64,000 nt of DNA. Source: FEN-1088 sp031407985 (GTDB taxonomy: Bacteria > Myxococcota_A > Polyangia > Fen-1088). Both the position numbers and the translations under genes were made by a program. The stretch covers positions 1 to 64,000 of the forward strand of contig JANOJB010000060.1 in assembly GCA_031407985.1 (NCBI GenBank), in the 5' to 3' direction. Shown here piece after piece: positions 52,815 through 62,201 of this stretch. The first letter of the stretch is position 1. The number at the start of each line of letters is the position of its first letter. Under the pieces are notes generated by a model. It was not told where the DNA came from. It was given only the letters and a program-made list of their open reading frames with translations, and searched no databases.

Positions 52815-54584
52815 CTACCGGAGCGTAAACGGATACGGTGTGCTCAAGCCTTCGGACGGTGGGAAGGATGCCGTCTTTATAGCGTTCTCAACGCAGGTTC
52901 CCGTTGGGGTCCCCGCAAACTTTCCAGTGACTGTCGCACCCGACACCTTGCCACTCTTGGCGATCACGACGTTCACCATGGCAAGGCCCGGCACCTTAAA
53001 CTGGGCATAACACGCCGACACCTTGGGTTTGACCCCGTTCATCCCAGCAACAACCGCCGCTTTCGCCAACGGGCCTCCGCCGCCACCCCCACCGCCCGCC
53101 TCGGTCTTCTTCCCCGGCGATGGTTCATCCTCCACTTTCGGTTTTGTCTTGCGACCGTTGAGGGCGCCTTCAAGCAAATCGTCCAAGGAACCTTTGACCG
53201 GCTTCGCCTTCTCGGGCTCGCTGGGCGTGGCCGACGCGGATGGAGCGCCGGCGACAGCACTGCCACCCGCACTCTTCGTCTCCCCTGTTCCTCCACCTTT
53301 CTTGTTACCTTTGCCCTTCTTGCCTTTCGCGCTGCCTTTGTCCGAAGCGCCCTTCTCAGGCGCCTTGTCGGAGGCCGCCGCCATTGCGGATCCCGCGCTG
53401 TCGCGGGGTGGCAGATCCCCTTCCTTCACGGGTTTGGACGAAGCGCCACCGGGTTCATCGCCCGTACCAGTTCCCGCCTTGGCCGCCGGAACGGGGGCCG
53501 GCGCAACCGGCGGAGGAGCCGCCTGTTCGACGATCACAGGCTTCCCCAGAATGCTGAAAGCCGCCACGCCCACTGCGATGAACATCACCGCGGCCAGTCC
53601 GATCAGAATGTAGATCCACTTGGGCGGACCGCTTGAGGACGGAAATGCCAACAAGACCGGCGCGGCGGGGGAAAAGGCTCCGAATGCCGGGAGATCGTCG
53701 TCGGCACTCCTCGATTCGGAGCCGAACAGCGGCATGCCACCGCCTGCCGGCGCTTTGAGCGTCGAGGCAGCCATCGCGCGGATGTCGATCAGGCCCGAAC
53801 CCTCCGTCGAGGCGATCGCGCTGGGCTTGGCGGTCGCCGCGGGTGCAGCCAGCGACTGCAAATTCGAGAGTGAAAACAAGACCGAATTCTCACTTCGCTG
53901 CGCGGTCAAGTTCTCGACACGACCTCCGTCGTGCCGCCCCGCCGCCGTACCGTTCGAGCCCCGCGCACGTGTTCTACCCGACTCGGCGCGCGCCGCCACC
54001 GGCGCCACTGCTCCAAAAAGATCCGCGTTGTCCGTGCCGGCGGAAGAAGTCGCGGGCATCGAAAAGACGTCTTCCTCCGAGGCTGCGGGCGCGTGTGTCC
54101 GTCCGGACAAGCTACCCGCCCGCGCTGCCTCTTGGCCGGCCGCGCCCGCACCAAAAAAACCACCTGCTTCGGTGGCGCGTGGACCCGATGACTCCCCGAT
54201 CACGGCCGTCCCGCTGTCGGAAAAAAGCTCACCTCCCACTGACACCGAAGGAGATCCCGCGACGTCCGCGAACTCCGGAACATCGGCCAACCTCAACCAG
54301 TCGGAGAAGCCCTCCTTCCAGGCATAGTTCTCGGAGCTGATCTCGTTCCGAGACAAACGCGCACGCACGTCGGCATCCGTCAAAGGTCCCACCTGATCGC
54401 CATCCACCACCAGGTGCCAAACAGCATCGGTCGGTACCTCCGGAGCGGAGGTAGCCGCTTCCGTGGTTCCTTTGACAACGATGATGTGGCTGCACTTCTT
54501 GCAGCGGATCTTAAAGACTTTTCCCCGAACCTTGTCGTCCGAGATCGAGTACTTCGTCGAGCAGGAATCGCAAACGATCTTCAT
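52815..54584 (-). CDS. Zinc-ribbon/GYF/AgmX (GltJ-like) membrane protein
   Basis: The N-terminus is an MJ0042-type zinc ribbon (CDSC...RCKKC, Cys5, 8, 28, 31), then a GYF_2 module (about 57-105, WKEGFSDWLRL), a long Pro/Ala/Ser linker, one transmembrane helix near 323-345, and an AgmX/PglI-type C-domain (YAQFKVPGLAMVNVVIAKSG). Myxococcus GltJ, part of the gliding motor, has the same ribbon-GYF start. A promoter candidate is upstream. Confidence 0.82.
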   Translation of the reverse strand: MKIVCDSCSTKYSISDDKVRGKVFKIRCKKCSHIIVVKGTTEAATSAPEVPTDAVWHLVVDGDQVGPLTDADVRARLSRNEISSENYAWKEGFSDWLRLADVPEFADVAGSPSVSVGGELFSDSGTAVIGESSGPRATEAGGFFGAGAAGQEAARAGSLSGRTHAPAASEEDVFSMPATSSAGTDNADLFGAVAPVAARAESGRTRARGSNGTAAGRHDGGRVENLTAQRSENSVLFSLSNLQSLAAPAATAKPSAIASTEGSGLIDIRAMAASTLKAPAGGGMPLFGSESRSADDDLPAFGAFSPAAPVLLAFPSSSGPPKWIYILIGLAAVMFIAVGVAAFSILGKPVIVEQAAPPPVAPAPVPAAKAGTGTGDEPGGASSKPVKEGDLPPRDSAGSAMAAASDKAPEKGASDKGSAKGKKGKGNKKGGGTGETKSAGGSAVAGAPSASATPSEPEKAKPVKGSLDDLLEGALNGRKTKPKVEDEPSPGKKTEAGGGGGGGGPLAKAAVVAGMNGVKPKVSACYAQFKVPGLAMVNVVIAKSGKVSGATVTGKFAGTPTGTCVENAIKTASFPPSEGLSTPYPFTLR

Positions 54585-54647
54585 TTCCGCCTCGTTGGGG
54601 CGCAGGCGCGGCCCGGGTGAACCGCAATCGGCCCAATGAAAGGGAGC

Positions 54648-54676
54648 ATCATATAGCCAGCCCCCAAAGCACGCAA
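54648..54676 (-). promoter_or_regulatory. Promoter candidate for the GltJ/AgmX-like gene
   Basis: TTGCGT (54676-54671), 17-base spacer, TATGAT (54653-54648) on the minus strand, about 64 bases before the ATG. The rest of the 243-bp gap upstream holds nothing I can name. Confidence 0.45.
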
Positions 54677-54827
54677 GCGTTTCCGGGCCGTTTCCAAAGC
54701 AATTCCAATGCTTAAGCCGTGGGGCAAGGATTCCGGGCGAATAGGGACCGCGGGACTGACGGCATCCTCACCGTCTGAGCTCGTCCCCCTCAAAGCGCTC
54801 GCTATCGAGCCCTTTTCATTGGGCGAT

Positions 54828-56147
54828 TCACGCGACCTGAGCAGCGTTCGGGGTCCCAAACGGATTGTGGCGCACCAGGGTTGCGGTGCGGGCCGGACCA
54901 ACCGACGCCACCCAAATCGGGATCCCGACCAAATCGGAAACCCGTTCAATGAACGCACGCGCGTTCGCCGGAAGTGACGCCTCCGCGAACTGGCCACCAG
55001 CAGCAAAGTCCGTTGTCTCGGGCCAGCCGGGGTGCTCCTCGTAAACCGGCCGAACCGCCGCCAGATCGTCGATATCAAGCGGCATCTCGTCTAAGTGCTG
55101 TCCTCCCGATTCGTATCCCGTACAAATCTTGATTGCGCTCATGCCGGCTAGAACGTCCAGCTTGGTCAGCGCCAATCCATCGATTCCGGAAATACGCACC
55201 GCGAGGCGTAAGGCAGGAATGTCCAGCCAACCGCAGCGACGCGGTCGCCCCGTCGTGGATCCGAATTCGGCGCCACGCTGTCTGAGTCGTTCGCCGACCT
55301 CGTCGTCAAGTTCCGTTGGAAAAGGTCCGAGGCCCACGCGGGTCACGTAGGCCTTTGCCAATCCCACGACCGCATTGATCGATCGGGGGGCGACTCCCAA
55401 GGCGGCGCAGGCGCCGCCCGCGGTCGTCGAGGATGATGTCACGTAGGGATATGTGCCATGGTCCACGTCCAACAAAACCCCCTGCCCCCCCTCGAACATC
55501 ACATTCCGGCCCCGTTGGATCTCGGTGTGAACGACCCGAGAGGCGTCACCGACGAGGGGCCGGATCCGATCGGCCAGGGGCAAGATTGCGTCGACCACGT
55601 CGGCAATCGAGGGCCGGCGGCCGCCCAGGGCTTCGATCTCCGGCCCCATGTGCGCGATGCTCCGTTCCACCAGTTGTTTGAATCGAGAGGGCCGCATCAA
55701 ATCCCCGACGCGAATTCCGGCGCGCGCCGCTTTGCTCTCGTACGTCGGACCGATCCCGCGTCGTGTGGTGCCGATCTTACGAGGCCCCTCCTCACGCAGG
55801 CGATCCAGTTCGCGGTGATACGGCATCGTCAAGTGCGCACGTTCGGCCACCAACAGGTTCTCGTCCCGCTCAAGAAATCCATGCTCGCGAAAGGTGCGAA
55901 TTTCATCCAACAGCACGGCGGGATCGATCACCATCCCTTCACCGAGCACGCAGGTCACGTTCTTGCGCAGCACGCCCGAGGGAATCAGATGGGTGACGTA
56001 TTTTTTTCCATCAACGACCAGGGTGTGCCCCGCGTTCGCGCCGCCCGCCCAACGCACGACGGTTTGTGCCGACTCCGTGAAGAGGTCGACGATCTTTCCC
56101 TTCCCCTCGTCCCCCCATTGCGCTCCGACAACAACAACGACCGGCAT
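54828..56147 (-). CDS. purA: Adenylosuccinate synthase
   Basis: PurA joins IMP and aspartate using GTP, toward AMP. The GTP-binding start VVVVGAQWGDEGKGKIVDLF, GGANAGHT and GIGPTYESK are intact. At 439 residues it is slightly longer than usual. The hisZ gene ends directly before the purA ATG, an arrangement common in proteobacteria. Confidence 0.97.
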   Translation of the reverse strand: MPVVVVVGAQWGDEGKGKIVDLFTESAQTVVRWAGGANAGHTLVVDGKKYVTHLIPSGVLRKNVTCVLGEGMVIDPAVLLDEIRTFREHGFLERDENLLVAERAHLTMPYHRELDRLREEGPRKIGTTRRGIGPTYESKAARAGIRVGDLMRPSRFKQLVERSIAHMGPEIEALGGRRPSIADVVDAILPLADRIRPLVGDASRVVHTEIQRGRNVMFEGGQGVLLDVDHGTYPYVTSSSTTAGGACAALGVAPRSINAVVGLAKAYVTRVGLGPFPTELDDEVGERLRQRGAEFGSTTGRPRRCGWLDIPALRLAVRISGIDGLALTKLDVLAGMSAIKICTGYESGGQHLDEMPLDIDDLAAVRPVYEEHPGWPETTDFAAGGQFAEASLPANARAFIERVSDLVGIPIWVASVGPARTATLVRHNPFGTPNAAQVA

Positions 56148-57425
56148 CTATTTCTTCCTTTGCCCTTTCTTTCGCGACGACGAGGTCCCGGATGATCGCC
56201 CCGCGTACACGATCGCACGATAACCCCAGCGGGCGGCAAACGCCGTGATTTCCGGGCCACTCATCGACACCAGCAACGGCGCCGCTCGCTGTCCCTTGGC
56301 GCGGAGTGAAGCCACCTCTTCCTGGGCTGCCTGATCGGCACCGACGACCAGAATCGGACCGTCGCCCCATGCCACATCAATGGTGGAGTCATCCATCCGC
56401 GCCTGGCGACTTTCCAAGGCCCCGGCGGCCGCTTCAACATCGACGGCGAATCCGACCGCGGGGTTGGGGCGTCCATAACGTCCAAGCAAATCGTCGTAGC
56501 GTCCGCCTTGCAAAACCGGCTCGGCGGCCCCCGCCACGAACGCCTGAAACCGAACGCCGGTGTAGTAGTCGAATCCACGCACCTCCGCGAGATCGATGTG
56601 CAGGCGCGCTGGAATCGACCGTGCCTCGACGGCCCGAACGATCGCCCGTAAATCCGAAATCGACCGTCGGATCTTGAGGCTGGGAGCCTCGCGCGCGGCC
56701 ACCGCCAGCACGGAAGGATCTCCCGACAGATCGGGCAGCGCATGAAGAAAGCGCAGGATCGAAGGCGAGGTCGAAACACGCCCGCCGGCCCCGGGAGCGC
56801 GCAATGCCTGATCGATCCCAACGCGATCGCGTTTGGCGATCGCGGCGCGAACAGCCCGGGCGGCGGCGGCCGGTAGGTTCAGTTCCGCGAGGATCTCCCG
56901 CATGAGGCCCAGGTGGCCCAGGTCGATTGTCAGATCGAAATCGCGTGTGCCCAGTCCCGCCGCTGCCAAGGCAGCCACGCCCAGTGCGATCACCTCGGCA
57001 TCTCCAGCGGGCGACGGAACACCGGCCAGTTCGACCCCGGCCTGAATCAACTCTCGCTGCGATCGGGCTCCCCGCTCCAATCGCAACACAGTTCCCTCGT
57101 AACAAAGACGGACAGGGCCGGTCTCGTCTCGAAAACGCGTCGCGATAAGACGCGCGATCTGCGGCGTAATGTCTGGTCGCAACGCCACCACCCGACCCGA
57201 ACTGGGTTCGACGAACTTCAACGCCGCGGCGCGACCGTCACTGCCCAGGCCCAGGCCCAAGACGTCCTCGTATTCGAAGGCCGGCGTGATGACGCGCGCA
57301 AAACCCCAATCCTCGAAAACGCCGAGCAAAGCCTCAGCGATGCGGCGGCGGGCCGCGGTTGCACGCGGCGCGAAGTCACGCATCCCCGCGGGCAGGCGCA
57401 ACGAGGGGGTGTCCAACATGGTCAC
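56148..57425 (-). CDS. hisZ: ATP phosphoribosyltransferase regulatory subunit
   Basis: HisZ is the histidyl-tRNA-synthetase-like partner that activates short HisG. Matches are LPAGMRDFAP, the class II motif VALRPDITPQIARLIATRF, and RGFDYYTGVRFQAFV. The C-terminal tail is Lys/Arg-rich. It lies between serA and purA as a probable operon. Confidence 0.92.
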   Translation of the reverse strand: MTMLDTPSLRLPAGMRDFAPRATAARRRIAEALLGVFEDWGFARVITPAFEYEDVLGLGLGSDGRAAALKFVEPSSGRVVALRPDITPQIARLIATRFRDETGPVRLCYEGTVLRLERGARSQRELIQAGVELAGVPSPAGDAEVIALGVAALAAAGLGTRDFDLTIDLGHLGLMREILAELNLPAAAARAVRAAIAKRDRVGIDQALRAPGAGGRVSTSPSILRFLHALPDLSGDPSVLAVAAREAPSLKIRRSISDLRAIVRAVEARSIPARLHIDLAEVRGFDYYTGVRFQAFVAGAAEPVLQGGRYDDLLGRYGRPNPAVGFAVDVEAAAGALESRQARMDDSTIDVAWGDGPILVVGADQAAQEEVASLRAKGQRAAPLLVSMSGPEITAFAARWGYRAIVYAGRSSGTSSSRKKGQRKK

Positions 57426-57468
57426 TGACGGAGTTCCTTGGGCAGCGATGTCCGCCCGGTGGAGATGA

Positions 57469-58422
57469 CTACTTGCGATTGACGGCGTTGCGAACCACGC
57501 CGCCCTTCAGAAACGACACGAAGACCTCGGCCAATTCGACCGCGACCTTCTCCTGCGCTTCCTTCGTCGACGCCCCCAGGTGGGGAACCGCGATCAGATT
57601 TTCATGCGCGAACAACGGCGACGGATCGGGCGGCTCTTTACCAAACACATCCAGAGCCGCGCCCGCGAGCTGCCCGGACGTGAGCGCCTCCAGCAAAGCA
57701 TCCTCGTTCACGATCCCGCCGCGAGCAGCGTTGATCAAACAGGCACCCTTCTTCATCTTCGCCAGCATCGCGCTGTCGAACAGGTTCTTCGTGTCTTTGG
57801 TCATCGGAACGTGCAACGTCAGAAAATCGGAACGTTCGATCAGTTCATGAAACGTCACGTTCTCGACGCCCGCCGGCAGAACGGCGTCCGCGGACAAAAC
57901 GGGATCATGCCCAATGACCCGCATCTTGAGGCCAATGCCGCGCTCGGCGACCTGGCGTCCGATGTTGCCAAGGCCCATCACGCCCAAGGTCTTGCCGGCC
58001 AGCTCCACGCCCATGAACTTCTTTTTTTCCCAAATTCCCTGGCGCATCAAAGCCGCGGCCTGTGGAATCTTGCGCGCCAACGCGAACAACAACCCCACCG
58101 CCAGTTCAGCCGCCGCCGTCGAGTTTCCGGCCGGCGTGTTGATGACCAGAATGTCCTTCGCCGTAGCGGCGGCGACATCAATGTTGTCCACACCGACACC
58201 AGCACGACCGATGATCCGTAGTTTTCCCGGATTGGCGAGAACCGCGGCCGTCACCTTCGACGCGGATCGCACGCCCAGACCATGGTAGTTGCCAACCACC
58301 GCGGCAAGTTCCTCTGGCTTCATGCCCGTCTTGACGTCAACCGAGAATCCGGCCTCCTGGAGAACGACAACGGCGCTCTTGGACATCTCATCGGCGATCA
58401 GCACGGAAATGGACTCAGACAT
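57469..58422 (-). CDS. serA: D-3-phosphoglycerate dehydrogenase-type oxidoreductase
   Basis: The first step of serine synthesis oxidises 3-phosphoglycerate with NAD. GIGRAGVGVDNID, Rossmann motif GLGNIGRQ, NAARGGIVNE, FGKEPP and PHLGAST (catalytic Arg, Glu, His) are present. At 317 residues it lacks the ACT regulatory domain, as in short SerA forms. A GAGGAG site precedes the ATG. Confidence 0.9.
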   Translation of the reverse strand: MSESISVLIADEMSKSAVVVLQEAGFSVDVKTGMKPEELAAVVGNYHGLGVRSASKVTAAVLANPGKLRIIGRAGVGVDNIDVAAATAKDILVINTPAGNSTAAAELAVGLLFALARKIPQAAALMRQGIWEKKKFMGVELAGKTLGVMGLGNIGRQVAERGIGLKMRVIGHDPVLSADAVLPAGVENVTFHELIERSDFLTLHVPMTKDTKNLFDSAMLAKMKKGACLINAARGGIVNEDALLEALTSGQLAGAALDVFGKEPPDPSPLFAHENLIAVPHLGASTKEAQEKVAVELAEVFVSFLKGGVVRNAVNRK

Positions 58423-58597
58423 GGTTCGTGTCTCCTCGATCGGGGAATGGGGCCTGACGAAGGAAGATCCCCGGGCCGGATGTCGGGCCCGTGGTCAGCA
58501 AATACTCCTTCATTGCGACCCAGGTTCTATTACATTCTGTGCCCGGGGCAAAGCCCATTCCCTTTGCTCGCGGCACCGAAAACACCCCGCCCTCTTC

Positions 58598-60568
58598 ATG
58601 TCGCTAGCACAGTTCGCCGACGTCCATTTTGGATATCCGGGCACGGACATTCTGACCGGAGCCTCGCTGCTGATCCGCCCTGGCGATCGCTTGGCACTGG
58701 TGGGACCAAACGGAACGGGCAAGTCGACCGCTTTGCGACTTCTGGCGGGCGATCTGGCGGCCGATACGGGGGATGTACGCATCCTGGGTCGCGCGTCGGT
58801 GTCGTACCTGCGCCAGTCGCAAGAATTCGCGGGGCGAGGCAGCCTGCTGGATGCCTTGTTGGAACCGTTCGCGGAGCTACAAAAACTGCATGATCAGTTC
58901 ACGACCATCGAGGCCCATCTGGGAAACGCCACACCAGCCGAACTGGAAAACTACGGCGAACTTCAAGAGCGGTATCTGCGCGAGGGCGGCTACGAAATCG
59001 AATCGCGGGTCAAACGTCTGACCGCGGATGTCGGCTTTTCGGAAGCGGATTTGTCCCGGGGCGTTGAGACGTTGTCGGGGGGAGAGCGCGGACGACTGGA
59101 GTTGGCCAAGGTACTTGTCAGGCAACCCGCGTTGCTGCTGCTGGACGAGCCGACCAACCACCTGGACCTGGCCGCCATCGAACGACTGGAAGCGTTTCTG
59201 GCTGAGTACCCGGGGGCGTTCGTTCTGGTGTCGCACGATCGCGCCTTCATTCGCGCCACCTGCAAAGAGATCGTGGAACTTGAGGGTGGAAAGTTCGTTC
59301 GCTACCCGTTCACCTACGACAAGTACGTCGTCGAGCGCGACGCACGCCTGGAACGCGCCCGGGCCGACTATGAGCGTCAGAAGAATCACGTCGACAAGAC
59401 CGAGGACTTCATCCGCCGGAATCTGGCCGGCCAAAAAACCAAGCAGGCGCAAAGCCGGCGCAAGATGTTGGAGAAACTGGATCGTCTGGAGCGACCGGAG
59501 GACCACTGGCAGCACGCGGGTCACGTGGCGCTCAATTTCTCAACGGGCGGCGAACTGGGCGCCAAGGAAACCATTCGCGCGCCACTGATCACGGTCGGAT
59601 ACCCCAACTCACCCATTCTTCGCGACGTGAACGCGAACATCTACAGGGGTGAAAAGGTCGGAATCGTCGGACCAAACGGCGCGGGAAAATCCACTCTACT
59701 GAAGACCCTTCTCGGTGAGTTGCCGCCCCTGGCAGGCAAGGTCGAGGTCGGCACAGGCGTGCGCATCGGCTACTTCGATCAGACCCTGGGAAAACTGAAC
59801 GAAGACGGATCGCTGATTGACGAAATCCGCAGCGTACGCGCCGATCTGACCCCAGATGTCGTCCGCACGTACCTGGCCAAGTTTCGTTTCTTCGGCGACG
59901 ATCCGTTTCGAATCGTGCGCGGCCTGTCGGGCGGCGAGCGTAGTCGCCTGGCGATGGCGAAAATTCTCTTGTTTCCGCGCAATGTGCTGGTGCTGGACGA
60001 GCCGACCAATCATCTGGACATTCCGGCACGCGAAACCCTGGAACAGGCCCTCACAAGCTATGAGGGAACGCTGATCGTCGTCAGTCACGATCGCTATTTC
60101 CTGGACCGTGTCACCACGCGTTTGTTGGTGATCGAAGGGTCCCGCGTGGAAAGCCACCTGGGTAACTACTCCGACTGGCGTCGTCGGCGGCGCGAGGTCG
60201 AATGCGCCGACCGCGCGCGAATCAACAACCCCGTCGCTCCATCTCGTTCTCCAGTCGTGGCGCGGGTAGCGGCGCCACCTTCAAACACCCAGGTCGCTTC
60301 CGAGGCGACCGCGGCACGAACCGCGTCAAAGGAAAAAGAACGCGAACGCCGCCGTCTGGAACGACGGATCGAGACCCTGGAAGCCGACGTTGCCAAGTTG
60401 GAAACCGAACTGGCCGAAGTCCGTGCAGCCCTGACCAGCGACCACGCCGGGGACTGGCAGAAGCTTCATACCCTGGCCGACCGTGAACGCCATCTGGACG
60501 AATTGTTGGCTCGACGTATGTCGGAGTGGGAGGGCGCCAGTGCCGCTCTCACGCAAGCCGATTCGTAA
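58598..60568 (+). CDS. ABC-F family ATPase
   Basis: The start is ATG 58598. Two ABC domains have Walker A GPNGTGKST and GPNGAGKST, signature LSGGERGR/LSGGERSR, and DEPTNHLD twice, with a helical linker between them. The C-terminus has a coiled coil (RRIETLEADVAKLETELAEV). ABC-F proteins act on the ribosome in translation or antibiotic protection; this one is closest in plan to Uup. Confidence 0.93.
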   Translation: MSLAQFADVHFGYPGTDILTGASLLIRPGDRLALVGPNGTGKSTALRLLAGDLAADTGDVRILGRASVSYLRQSQEFAGRGSLLDALLEPFAELQKLHDQFTTIEAHLGNATPAELENYGELQERYLREGGYEIESRVKRLTADVGFSEADLSRGVETLSGGERGRLELAKVLVRQPALLLLDEPTNHLDLAAIERLEAFLAEYPGAFVLVSHDRAFIRATCKEIVELEGGKFVRYPFTYDKYVVERDARLERARADYERQKNHVDKTEDFIRRNLAGQKTKQAQSRRKMLEKLDRLERPEDHWQHAGHVALNFSTGGELGAKETIRAPLITVGYPNSPILRDVNANIYRGEKVGIVGPNGAGKSTLLKTLLGELPPLAGKVEVGTGVRIGYFDQTLGKLNEDGSLIDEIRSVRADLTPDVVRTYLAKFRFFGDDPFRIVRGLSGGERSRLAMAKILLFPRNVLVLDEPTNHLDIPARETLEQALTSYEGTLIVVSHDRYFLDRVTTRLLVIEGSRVESHLGNYSDWRRRRREVECADRARINNPVAPSRSPVVARVAAPPSNTQVASEATAARTASKEKERERRRLERRIETLEADVAKLETELAEVRAALTSDHAGDWQKLHTLADRERHLDELLARRMSEWEGASAALTQADS

Positions 60569-60668
60569 GAATCTCCCGCCCGCGTCCGCGCTTTTTTTCC
60601 GCCTGACTTCCGCCTCCGCCCCCCTCAAGACGGGACGAGAGCGTGCCGATATCCTGAAGTGAGGATCC

Positions 60669-60690
60669 GGCATCCAAGGGAATGGATGCC
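60669..60690. terminator. Perfect 7-bp hairpin (GGCATCC...GGATGCC) after the ABC-F gene
   Basis: Seven-base arms with an 8-base loop, followed by TGGATTTTCT. A short T-tract makes it terminator-like. A separate weak candidate, a CG-rich stretch before T7 at 60592-60598, lies nearer the ABC-F stop. Confidence 0.45.
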
Positions 60691-60732
60691 TGGATTTTCT
60701 AAGCTACGCTGTAACAAGCGGGAGGTAACCGC

Positions 60733-61767
60733 ATGAGGTTCGCAGGTCTTGGGTTGCTGTTCGTCGGACTGCTTTCCGGCGGGTGTGCGAGCCGAGCATT
60801 GCCAGCCGGCCCCGCCGTGCCGTTATCCGTGCGCGCTGACACCATCGCGATAGCGGGTGTGTGGGACGGCGTGGTTCGGGAAATCGTGGCGGAAGGAATC
60901 AGCGCCGGCGACAGCCGCGTGGAGAGACAGGAGTGGCACCTGCAGCAGAGCGGGCCCCGGGTCTCGGGTTACTACCTGGCCGCGCTGACCTACACGTCCG
61001 GTGATGGGCGGCCCTACGTCTGCAGCCGGCAGCCGAGCTTTTCAACGTTGGTTCGCTTCGACGTCAGCGGCCAGGTGCGGGGTGGAACGATTGATCTGGA
61101 TGAGATCAACCAACGCACCTCCGAAGGGCGTTGTACACCGGGACAGAGGCCTTTGGCGCACTACCGCGCTCGGGTAGAGGGTGATGTCCTGACCTTGGTC
61201 GTCGCAGGCCAGCAGCAGACCCTGTATCGCAACCGAGGCAAGCCCGAGGTGAGTGAGTTGGTGGCTGCGGCCGCGGTGAACAGCGCCGACGAGCCCATGC
61301 TTCCGACGCTCAAGGGAGGTTCCAGCGTTTCGGGCGGCCCTTCCAGCACGTCGCCGGTCGATGTCAGCGGGGTGTGGATCTGGGAACACCGTGGAGAAAT
61401 CCCTACCGGCGACGAGAAACAAGAACGAGAGGAGTGGCACGTCGATCAGGACGGCGATCGCCTGTCCGGCTACTACGACCGCGTCGTCCGCGAGATATCA
61501 ACCGACGGGCACGCGTTCAGATGCAGCATGGAGATGCAGTTCCAAATCGCCACGCGGTACAAGTTTCGCGGCGAGGTCCGCGGCAACCAGTTGCTCATCT
61601 ACGAAAGTTCATACGAGGTCCTTGAGCCGAGCGCATGCGACAACGGTAAGCGCCGCCTGGACGCGTACGAGGGAATGGCCAACGGAGATGAAGTGAGGCT
61701 GCTTTGGGGAGTCGGCGGCCAGGTTCTGAGACGCCCGCGCCCCGATGTCCCCACGCAACGATTCTAG
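60733..61767 (+). CDS. Lipoprotein with an internally duplicated domain
   Basis: A GGGAGGT site sits 6 bases before the ATG. A signal with lipobox LSGGC leads to two copies of one module: copy 1 (about residues 40-165; RQEWHLQQSGPRVSGYYLAALT) and copy 2 (about 215-335; REEWHVDQDGDRLSGYYDRVV). Each has a WH, a GYY, a C, and VRGG/VRGN at the same spacing. I know no family for the module; it looks like a small beta-sandwich or lipocalin-like fold. Confidence 0.75.
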   Translation: MRFAGLGLLFVGLLSGGCASRALPAGPAVPLSVRADTIAIAGVWDGVVREIVAEGISAGDSRVERQEWHLQQSGPRVSGYYLAALTYTSGDGRPYVCSRQPSFSTLVRFDVSGQVRGGTIDLDEINQRTSEGRCTPGQRPLAHYRARVEGDVLTLVVAGQQQTLYRNRGKPEVSELVAAAAVNSADEPMLPTLKGGSSVSGGPSSTSPVDVSGVWIWEHRGEIPTGDEKQEREEWHVDQDGDRLSGYYDRVVREISTDGHAFRCSMEMQFQIATRYKFRGEVRGNQLLIYESSYEVLEPSACDNGKRRLDAYEGMANGDEVRLLWGVGGQVLRRPRPDVPTQRF

Positions 61768-61868
61768 TCCCGTCGAACAACATCGGGTTACCCTCCGCTT
61801 GTGGGCCTGGCCGCCCTGAGGTTCCCGGGGAAGGCCCAAGCCCGAGGCGGCCCTGCTGCGCCAGCCTG

Positions 61869-62057
61869 CTACTCCTCGTCATCGACCTCTTCGTGTCGCG
61901 CCGCCCGGCCGCTGGATGAGTCGAGGTCGAGTTCTTCCGCGAACATGTCGTCGAACAGGGCGTCAACGGCGCCCCCAATCGAATCGGCGCGGCGCATCTC
62001 TTCGCGCTCGAACTCCTCGAACGTGCGGTACATCGGCAGGTCGTTGTCGTTGCTCAT
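61869..62057 (-). CDS. Small acidic protein
   Basis: The start is ATG 62057, chosen for its AGGAGG site; the frame is open up to 62102. The 62 residues are strongly acidic (EEFEREEMRR, FAEELDLDS, EEVDDEE) with one amphipathic helix. It is divergent from parA and convergent with the duplicated-domain lipoprotein gene. The function is unknown. Confidence 0.6.
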   Translation of the reverse strand: MSNDNDLPMYRTFEEFEREEMRRADSIGGAVDALFDDMFAEELDLDSSSGRAARHEEVDDEE

Positions 62058-62201
62058 TGGTCCCTCCTGAGTGGCGAACATGAATGGCTTGAGTCCAAGC
62101 ACCTACATGTAAGGTTTAGTATCCCTTTGTCTCACTGGAGGCAATTTTTTTTCACTCCGATTCCGTTTCCGCGCCGCGTGATAGGTAGATTCCCGCGCCG
62201 T

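Noticed and set aside
54708..54977. Small plus-strand ORF before purA end
   Set aside because: Overlaps purA antisense, no ribosome-binding site or motif; the gap is better read as promoter for the GltJ-like gene.
60575..60598. Intrinsic terminator with T7 run after ABC-F
   Set aside because: The stem before the T-run is too short and imperfect; noted only as a weak candidate.
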